Positions 56,353-64,000 of a stretch of DNA of 64,000 nucleotides are shown here, piece after piece. The stretch covers positions 5,580,001-5,644,000 of the forward strand of contig NC_049562.1 of assembly GCF_013368755.1 (NCBI RefSeq), in the 5' to 3' direction. Below the pieces are notes generated by a model. That model searched no databases. It was not told where the DNA came from and saw nothing but the letters and a program-made list of their open reading frames with translations. The DNA is from Talaromyces rugulosus. Lineage: Eukaryota > Ascomycota > Eurotiomycetes > Eurotiales > Trichocomaceae. The position numbers were made by a program, and so were the translations under genes. Each line of letters begins with the position of its first letter. The stretch's first letter is position 1.

Positions 56353-57078
56353 ATCTTTTTCACGCTGTTTGGAGTACGGAATTCTCTCATGCACCATGAG
56401 AGAAAGACTTTTTTTTTTGTAGAACAGCCTGGCAGGGTGTGACATTCGGGGTATCTCTTTATTTCAGGACTAGCTCGGTATTTTCATGGAAACGCCTCTA
56501 ACCAAATACAGTTAGCCGCATATATATCCTCCTACGCAAACGGTCATTGGATAGTCCTCTACAGAACTGCATGATTTTGCCTCTTTTATCCTTGCTTCCA
56601 GTTCAAATAAAACACAGGAATCTTGAGAATAATACCAGTCTCATACACACATTCATAGGTCAAGTCTTTTGAACTGTGCTGTTCTATACAAAGGCGGCAA
56701 ACTCCGACAGCTTTTAGCGAGAGGACCAAAGGCAGGGAGCTGTCCCAAATACGGAATACTGGTAATAGCCCTTATTTTGCATTTATATCGCCGTAATAAA
56801 GATTTAAATGACACTCTACTGCGAAATCGCCGATAATGCCCATGAAGAGACCCCGCGGTGCCAAGACGGGCAACCGCATGGGTGCGCCTTTCCTTGTTTG
56901 GCGCAAGGTTGTTGCTGCCCCTCTGCGCCCTGCCCTGTCTCACTGTCTCACTTCAGCCACAGACTTCTCTTTTTCTCTCTCCCTCTTCAGACCTCTCTTC
57001 TCGTTCTCTCGTTCTTTTGCTATTCGCTCCTGTGCTCGGAATTAGTTGTGCTCGCAAAGCACTCGAACTCGCGCCGCA
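56353..57078. other. Intergenic, no gene seen
   Basis: 3' flank of the isocitrate dehydrogenase and C/T-rich leader (56930-57040) of the mutase gene. Confidence 0.5.
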
Positions 57079-59055
57079 ATGGCGTCTCCAGCTGTCCACC
57101 AAGCTATCGAAGAGGCCGCTTCGAAGTACCAGATCCCAGAAGGCCGTGTTTTTGAATATGGAACTGCAGGAGTATGTGTCCAATGCATCCAAATGTCGTT
57201 TTATCAAGCGCCTATGCTGACTGTGATTGTCTAGTTTCGCATGAAAGCGTGAGCATCCCCTCTGTTGTCTTCCCTGTCAACAAGTCGACATCTTCCCCGC
57301 GATTCCTTCTGGCGGTAGCTAACCTTACCCCACGCTTCTTAACAGGGATCTGCTCAACACGGTTGTTTTTGCTGTCGGCCTCCTCGCAGGTCTTCGCTCC
57401 AAGAAACTCAACGGCCAATGGATTGGTGTCATGATCACGGCCAGTCACAACCCCGCCGAGGACAATGGCGTGAAGCTGGTCGATCCTATGGTAAGACACC
57501 TTGTTTCCTGGAGCGCTTTTACTGTCAAGCTAACGTGAGTTTATTACAGGGCGAAATGCTCGAGGTCAGGAACCAGGAGACTCCCTCTTATACTTTCTTG
57601 TCACTGACCATGTTACTAGGCCGACTGGGAAACATATGCCACAAAGCTTGCGAATGCGCCCCTTGACAAAATCGCAGACGTCTACGATCAGTTGATCAAG
57701 GAGATTGATATCAACATGGCCAACCCCGCTCGGGTCGTTTTTGCCCGCGACACGCGCGCATCGGGTTCGCGACTCGCTGGAATCCTGGGTTCGGCACTGA
57801 CTGCTACCGAAGTCGAATTCACCGACTTCAAGTTTATGACTACCCCTCAGCTGCATTACGTCGTTCGCTGCAAGAACACCCTTGGAACACAGTACGAATA
57901 CGGTGAACCCACGGAAAAGGGTTACTATGAGAAACTGAGCGAGGCCTTTAAGAAGGTCATGAAGAATGTCAAAATCCAGGGGCCTCTCACTGTCGACTGC
58001 GCGAATGGCGTCGGTGGACCCAAACTACAAGAGCTCATCAAATTTCTTACGCCGCCAAGCCAAGGGGGCATCGACATCAAGGTTGTCAACGACAATGTGA
58101 TTAACCCAGACAGTCTAAACTTTGATGTGAGTAATCAGTATTGCTTGGTGATCGCAACATGAATTGACAGAATAACCACACCTAGTGCGGCGCCGACTAT
58201 GTGAAGACGAAACAACGTGCTCCTCCTTCCTCCAAAGCGGCGCCTCTTGAACGATGCGCGTCCCTTGATGGTGATGCCGACCGCCTAGTCTACTATTTCG
58301 TCGACGAGAACAACGTATTCAGGCTTCTCGATGGCGACCGCATCGCGACACTTGCCGCATCTTTCATCGGTGACCTGGCACGAAATGCAGGAATTTCGCA
58401 AAAGCTCAAGATCGGTGTCATCCAGACTGCTTATGCCAACGGAGCAAGCACTGACTATATTGAGAAAGTGTTGAAGCTTCCAGCCGTCTGCACAAAGACC
58501 GGAGTGAAGCATCTTCACCACGCCGCTATGCGGTACGATGTCGGTGTTTACTTCGAGGCGAACGGCCACGGAACGGTGACCTTCTCTGAGGAGGCGCTCA
58601 AGACTATCAAGAGCGCAGAGCCTCAGTCACCGGCACAGCAGCAAGCTCTAGAATCGCTCAACGGGCTGACAGATTTAATCAACCAAGCAGTTGGGGATGC
58701 TCTTTCAGACATGCTCCTGGTCGAGGCTATTCTGGCGCACAAAGGATGGACGACCAAGGAGTGGCTCGGTACTTACACCGACTTGCCTTCTCGCCTTGTG
58801 CGAGTTGAGGTGGCCGACCGCTCGATTTTCAAAGCCGTGGACGCCGAACGCAAGCTTGAATCGCCGGCCGGGCTGCAGGATAAGATTGACGCCTTGCAGT
58901 CTCGCTACAACAAGGGCCGTAGCTTTGCGCGGGCAAGCGGGACAGAGGACGCCGTGCGGGTTTATGCAGAAGCTGCGAGCAGATCCGAGACAGACGACCT
59001 GGCGACCCGTGTTGCCAACGCTGTCAAAGAAGCGGGTTCTGGGGGTGAAGCCTGA
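57079..59055 (+). CDS. agm1: Phosphoacetylglucosamine mutase (AGM1/PGM3)
   Basis: Converts GlcNAc-6-phosphate to GlcNAc-1-phosphate for UDP-GlcNAc, hence chitin, GPI anchors and N-glycans. About six exons; the second is tiny (FRMKA, 14 nt near 57235-57248). The start at 57079 gives [20 protein letters not shown]. Key motifs: EYGTAG|FRMKA|DLLNTVV; the catalytic loop [19 protein letters not shown] (phospho-Ser in TASHNP); [10 protein letters not shown]; metal site [12 protein letters not shown]; sugar loop FEANGHGTV; and the phosphate site [15 protein letters not shown]. The length near 545 residues is normal. Open frames at 57212-57434 and similar are intron or shadow. Confidence 0.94.
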
Positions 59056-59550
59056 GCTTCCACAGACTGCTGACGCTGACGCCGACTCCTTCGATAGGCG
59101 CACATTTTTCGGTTTAATTGTGAATCATCTGTCTGGATTTGTAGACATACAGCATACATGTGCCGGACGTTAAGCTCGAGGCAATAAGGTGCTGCTGTCG
59201 TGGAGGGAAAAGTTGGTGTTTTTTCTCAATTCTGGAAAATTGCGAGGATTGATACGCATGAAATAGTAGCGGAAGCAAGCTGTAACGCCGTGACGAATCA
59301 TTGTCGTTTTTAAAGACAAGAAAATACTTGAATAAAACATTCTAGATATGAGTAAAGCATGTTGGGAGTTGTATAGTTTTGAGTCAGACCCACAAAAACA
59401 ACCTTAGCGCCGCAAAATAAACGGCCCGGCAGCCTCTTCCCCGTTTTTATCTTATCGCAAACATCACCGGCAGGAAAAAAAAAAAAAAAAAAAAGGTCGT
59501 TTGAGATTTCTATTGCATAAACTTAATCCCCTTTTGCACAAATTCAGACA
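59056..59550. other. Intergenic with a 20-nt poly(A) tract
   Basis: 3' flank of agm1 and promoter of SSF1. A20 at 59475-59494 lies 56 nt before the SSF1 start; poly(dA:dT) tracts near starts keep nucleosomes off in fungi. No gene seen. Confidence 0.55.
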
Positions 59551-60956
59551 ATGGCAAAACGCCGTACGAAGAAGCGTACCCAGGTGCAGGGCAAGGATGA
59601 CTCGGTCAACACCAAAAATGGCGCCTCGGCGACGAGCCAGACCCCCAAGTCGATGGTAATTCGCATTGGAGCTGGCGAAGTCGGATCGAGCGTGAGCCAG
59701 CTGGTCAAGGATTTCCGATTGATGATGGAGCCTGATACAGCCAGTCGTTTAAGGGTGAGATTGCCTTCTCTGGGAGAAAAGAGAGAGCGCGAGAGTTCTA
59801 ATTGAGAAAACAGGAACGGAGAGCGAACAAACTCAAAGATTATACCTCCATGGCCGGCCCATTGGGCGTCACGCATTTAATCCTGTTCACTCGATCAAGC
59901 ACCGGAAATACAAACATGCGTCTGGCCCTCACCCCGCGGGGCCCGACTCTGCACTTCAAGGTCGAGAACTATTCTCTATGCAAAGATGTAGCGAAATCCC
60001 TGAAGCACCCACGCGGTAGCGGCCAGACCCATCGAACACCGCCCCTTTTGGTGATGAACAACTTCAATACCCCGGACGCAAACGAGAACTCGAGAGTCCC
60101 CAAGCGGCTCGAGTCTCTCTCCACCACTGTTTTCCAATCGCTGTTCCCGCCGATCAACCCTCAGGCCACCCCTCTTACTTCGATCCGCCGTGTGATGATG
60201 TTGAACAGAGAGAAATCATCAGCAGATGGTTCTGAAGAGGACGGATATGTTGTTAGTCTCCGGCACTACGCGATAGCCACTAGGAAAACAGGCGTCTCCA
60301 AGAGAATCCGCCGTTTAGATCCCACAGAACAGCGCAACACGGACAGGAAAAAGGGTCTCCCGAATCTCGGAAAACTGGAAGATGTTGCTGATTATCTGCT
60401 GGACCCTGCGAGTGGCGGCTATACATCTGCCAGTGAAACCGAGCTTGATACGGATGCTGAAGTCGAAATAACCGAAAATACCACAAAAAGGGTCCTCAAC
60501 CGACGCGAAGTGCAGCGTATGAAAAAGGACGGCGACAAACCCGCAGAAAAGCAGGCGGCAAGCAAGCCAAACGTGGAGAAGCGAGCGGTGAAACTGGTCG
60601 AGCTAGGACCCCGTATGAAGCTGAAGCTGATGAAGGTCGAAGATGGAATGTGCAATGGCAGAATCATGTGGCACAATTTCATTTCCAAGTCTGAAAGGGA
60701 CGTTAAGAAGATGGACGACGAGTGGAACCGTCGGAAGCGACAGAAGGAAGCACGGAAGAAGCAACAAAAGGCAAATATTGAGAAGAAAAAGGAGGAAAAA
60801 GCGAAAGCCAAGGCTAATGGACAAGCTGCTGATAACGAGGACGACGAGGACGTCAGCATGGATGACGATGATTATGATGATCAATGGGAAAGCGATGACT
60901 ACGACGAAGACGCCGAAGTTGAGGGGGACGATGGAGATGAGTCCATGGAGGAATAG
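59551..60956 (+). CDS. ssf1: Ribosome biogenesis protein SSF1/SSF2 (Brix domain)
   Basis: Nucleolar factor for 27S pre-rRNA processing in 60S subunit assembly. Two exons (59551-59754, 59814-60956) give 448 residues. The N-terminus is basic (MAKRRTKKRTQVQGK). The Brix domain starts with PKSMVIRIGAGEVGSSVSQL and continues through LKDYTSMAGPLGVTHLILF, RLALTPRGPTLHFKVENYSL, PPLLVMNNFN and VVSLRHYAIATRKTGVSKR. The closing conserved part is LVELGPRMKLKLMKVEDG ... MWHNFISKSE, then a coiled basic region and an acidic tail (DDDDYDDQW ... ESMEE). Confidence 0.95.
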
Positions 60957-61084
60957 AAACATACATTCTTAACAGCCTAGAAAGGGTTACACTCTGAATA
61001 AAATTGAAATTAATCGTCTCTTCATTTCATGCTGTAAGCTAGAATTATTCTTGGTTTTTAAATACCATATCCTTTTGGACTTCT

Positions 61085-61912
61085 TCAACACTTGGACTGC
61101 TGGAGTTTTTCATCCACAATTCTGCCCACAATCTTCTCCAGTATAGCAAAGTCGCCTCCGATGCCTTGGTTGAAATATGCTTGCACGCTCTTTTCCACGT
61201 ACTTTCCAACCATGTCAATTTCGACGTTGACGTCGTCGCCGGGCTTCTTCGCGGCCGTGACAACCTTTTCCTGCGTGTAAGCAATGAGCATGACTTCCCA
61301 ATATCCATCCTCGCCATCGACGACTTTGGTGATTGTCAGACTGGCCCCATCCAGCGTTATAAAGCCCTTCTCAACGACATATCTCAGGATACTCCTATCC
61401 CTCGGCTGCAGCCGGAACGTGAGCGCGTTCCCATCCGGGGTGACGGAGAGCACCGTGGCGACTGTGTCCACATGGCCCTGGACGAAATGACCGCCCATGC
61501 GCGTCTCAGACGACACGGCGCGTTCAAGGTTGACCTTGGAGTCTTTCTGTAGAGATCCGAGATTGGTGCGACGAAGAGTTTCGGGGGCAACGCCCACTTT
61601 GAACCAATCCTTGTCGAATGCGGTAACGGTCAGGCATGTCCCTACAAACAAGACATGAAATGAGCTCGGTTCTGAATATATAGCGGAGAGAAAAGACCAC
61701 ACCATTGACGCTGATACTGTCTCCCAAGTGCGCATCTCCAAGAATCTCCGCGCAGTCGCCGATGGTGAGCGACGTTCCCCCGCCCCCGCTTGTGCTGGTG
61801 TCGAGAGGCTCGAGGGACGTCACCGCTACAGGATTGTTCAGTTTTTTCAGCTGCTTAGCATGATCGACACGAGCGACTCACTCCCGATGGTTTCGACGAG
61901 GCCAGTGAACAT
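61085..61912 (-). CDS. rib5: Riboflavin synthase
   Basis: Last step of riboflavin synthesis: dismutation of two 6,7-dimethyl-8-ribityllumazine molecules. Three exons: MFTGLVETIG at 61912, then TVTSLEPLDT ... GDSISVNG|TCLTVTAFDKDWFKVGVAPE. The internal duplication of the lumazine-binding domain is visible: first copy TVTSLEPL ... SISVNGTCLTV, second copy MGGHFVQGHVDTVATVLS ... VEKGFITLDGASLTITKV. Catalytic-type residues sit in the MFTG start and the C-terminal helix. The C-terminus reads KIVGRIVDEKLQQSKC. Length near 240 residues is normal; I see no break. Confidence 0.94.
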
Positions 61913-62083
61913 GATTGCGGCCGCGTTGTGTTGTGGATAAATATTGTGTTTTTCGATCGATCTGATGCCGAATTGCCGATCCCGACTGTTCGTAAACTGT
62001 TAAGCCGACCTCCGCACCATCGCTTCTCCGCACCGCTCAAGTTTCCTCACAAAAGCGGAATTCGTCTGCCAGCTGTATATAAA
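61913..62083. promoter_or_regulatory. Compact divergent promoter, riboflavin synthase / CoA-transferase
   Basis: Only 171 bp separate the two start codons, so both genes must share upstream elements. No obvious TATA or CCAAT box for the riboflavin gene; TATATAAA lies at 62076-62083 just before the CoA-transferase start. Confidence 0.5.
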
Positions 62084-63706
62084 ATGGCTACGCGCACATT
62101 CCTATCTAAGGGCCTGTTCCGGTTAAGGACTTCTGGTGTCTCTCTTTCTCCGCATTCCACAAGACATCCAGTTCAATGGCGGCACATGTCAACAGCCCTC
62201 CCAGCAGCAGGAATCCTGCCCTTGGAAGGCGTTCGGGTTCTTGATATGACCAGAGTCCTCGCAGGAGTGAGTATCATCAAGTCAATTGCTGTCGTATGCA
62301 TGCCCTAATCACTTAGACAGCCTTATTGCACGCAGATTCTAGCAGACCTTGGGTATGCAGCCTGTACATGTATCTTTCATATGTATTTCTGACTTGGGCG
62401 CAGAGCAGATGTCATAAAAATTGAGCACCCGTTGCGAGGCGATGATACGAGGGCTTGGGGTCCTCCATTCGCCAAGTACCAGGATGAGTCCAAAGAAGGA
62501 CCCGGTGAAAGTGCCTATTACCTTGCGGTACGATTACTGGAGAATCATTTTTATATGGTTATATTTCCTAACATTATTCTCCACCAGGTCAACAGGAACA
62601 AAAAGTCCATCGGCTTATCATTCGCACATCCCTCGGGTGTGGATATCCTGCATAATCTTGCAAAGCAATGCGACATCCTCGTAGAAAACTACCTCCCCGG
62701 AAGCCTAAAGAAATACGCCATGGACTATGAAACGCTCAGCAAGATCAACCCAAAGCTGATATACGCAAGCATAACCGGATACGGGCAAACAGGACCCTAT
62801 AGCAATCGCGCTGGATACGACGTCATGGTAGAGGCGGAATTTGGGTTGATGCATATCACGGGCTCTCGAGACGGGCCTCCGGTGAAAGTGGGTGTTGCAG
62901 TGACTGATCTTACCACCGGCCTTTATACATCAAATGCTATCATGGCTGCGATAATCGCACGCGGGCGCACGGGTAAGGGTCAGCACATTGACGCTTGCCT
63001 AAGTGATGTCCAAGTCGCTACGCTCGCGAATCTGGCGAGCTCGGCCCTGATCAGCGGTGAAAAGGACTCGGGGCGCTGGGGGACTGCACATCGTATGTTG
63101 AAATTGACCCTTAAAAAAGAGAATATGCTGACCCTGGTGCAGCTTCTATTGTCCCGTATCGAAGCTACAAGACTCTGGACGGCGATATTCTCTTTGGCGG
63201 TGGAAATGACCGACTTTTTGGCGTTCTTAGCGATCGGTTACAACGTCCTGAATGGAAGACGGACGATCGATTCGTAACAAACAGCGCCAGAGTGAAAAAT
63301 AGACTCGAAATAGACGGCATGATTGAAGAGATCACGAAAAAAAAGACCACACAAGAATGGCTCGAGATCTTCGAAGGCAGTGGCATGCCCTATTCTGCCG
63401 TGAACGATATCCAGGGCACACTGAATCATAAACATGGTGAGATGAAGAATGATAAATTCGGATAACAAAAACTAATCTCGGTTTTATTTCTATAGTCCAA
63501 GCTCGAAATATGGTCACCGAGGTCGACCATCCAGCATGCGGTCCTATCAAGGTCGTCAACACTCCGATCAAGTACTCTCATGCCAAACCCGGTGTTAGGA
63601 CGCCACCACCAACCCTGGGTCAGCACACTGATGAGATTCTTCGGGATCTTTTGCATTATCGAGAGGAAGATATCGCCTCATTGAAGCAAGACGGTGTCGT
63701 ATCATA
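62084..63706 (+). CDS. Class III (CaiB/BaiF) CoA-transferase, probably mitochondrial
   Basis: Formyl-CoA-transferase-type enzyme, similar to succinyl-CoA:glutarate CoA-transferase (SUGCT). At least six exons. Start MATRTFLSKGLFRLR, a basic, Ser-rich targeting peptide. Conserved blocks, joined across introns: PLEGVRVLDMTRVLAG|PYCTQILADLG|ADVIKIEHPLRGDDTRAW, VNRNKKSIGLSF, DILVENYLPGSLKKY, YASITGYGQTGPYSNRAGYD (catalytic Asp at the end) and GRTGKGQHIDACLSDVQVA. After another intron come PSIVPYRSYKTLDGDILFGG, GNDRLFGVLSDRLQRPEW and GMPYSAVNDIQGTLNHKHV, then HTDEILRDLLHYREEDI and the stop. Which acids are used cannot be told. Confidence 0.9.
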
Positions 63707-64000
63707 GACTGACCGGTCAACTCGGTATAGAACATGAGGATTTCGTTCTGTAGAAAATAGTGTAAATACTATACCAAATATAAATTCTTAGACTTTTGAT
63801 CTCTTCAAATGTTGGTGCAGCTGTCAACGTATGTAAGTCTTGTCAGTGTGAAAAGATGTTGGATACAAGGACTGACCAATCAGCATGGCTTTCTGGCTAT
63901 TGAGTGATTGCTAATAATATGACTCCAAATTAAATTAAAAGCAAAAAATTATGCAAATACAAATTAGTTTAAGGAATCTGATTTAACCTGGATTTTTTTT
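63707..64000. other. Right window edge, no gene seen
   Basis: 3' flank of the CoA-transferase gene; AT-rich with no feature. Confidence 0.5.

Overview
The window is nuclear DNA of a filamentous ascomycete, most likely a eurotiomycete (Aspergillus/Penicillium relatives). The evidence is: short introns (about 50-75 nt) with GT...AG ends and CTAAT/CTGAT-type branch sequences; separate promoters for every gene; C/T-rich 5' leaders; and fungal-type proteins (GDS1 winged helix, Sch9/SchA kinase, COG8, RSC7/Npl6, DET1-type phosphatase). The assignment to Eurotiomycetes rests on remembered similarity and is an inference. I see no prokaryotic features, CRISPR array or intact transposon.

I support 26 protein genes, one tRNA gene and one ankyrin-repeat relic. 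Left part (0-31 kb): an SR-type splicing factor, ETF-ubiquinone oxidoreductase, TATA-binding protein, an FAD amine oxidase, an OMS1-like mitochondrial methyltransferase, a GDS1-domain protein, two transcription-elongation genes side by side (P-TEFb-type cyclin and EAF), a tRNA-Arg, COG8, a DET1-like phosphatase, a Pcl/Clg1-type cyclin and the RSC chromatin subunit Npl6/Rsc7. Middle (33-52 kb): SchA kinase, an F-box-like protein, proteasome ATPase Rpt5, trimethyllysine dioxygenase (carnitine synthesis), a small membrane protein, a peroxisomal MaoC hydratase, the arginine methyltransferase RmtA and PER1. Right part (52-64 kb): the ankyrin relic, an Ldh2-family dehydrogenase, a variant NADP-isocitrate dehydrogenase, phosphoacetylglucosamine mutase, SSF1, riboflavin synthase and a class III CoA-transferase.

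Most genes are housekeeping genes with no shared pathway. Loose themes are fatty-acid and mitochondrial oxidation (ETF-QO, carnitine synthesis, peroxisomal hydratase, CoA-transferase, riboflavin) and RNA polymerase II transcription (TBP, cyclin, EAF, RSC7). I found no convincing new multi-gene system. The more interesting signals are small: micro-exons in the dioxygenase, rmtA and the DET1-like gene; uORFs overlapping the schA and F-box-like starts; an AUG-free leader of about 0.74 kb with a CCAAT cluster at the TBP gene; an isocitrate dehydrogenase with changed substrate-loop residues; and CACGTGA boxes about 140-210 bp upstream of four genes.
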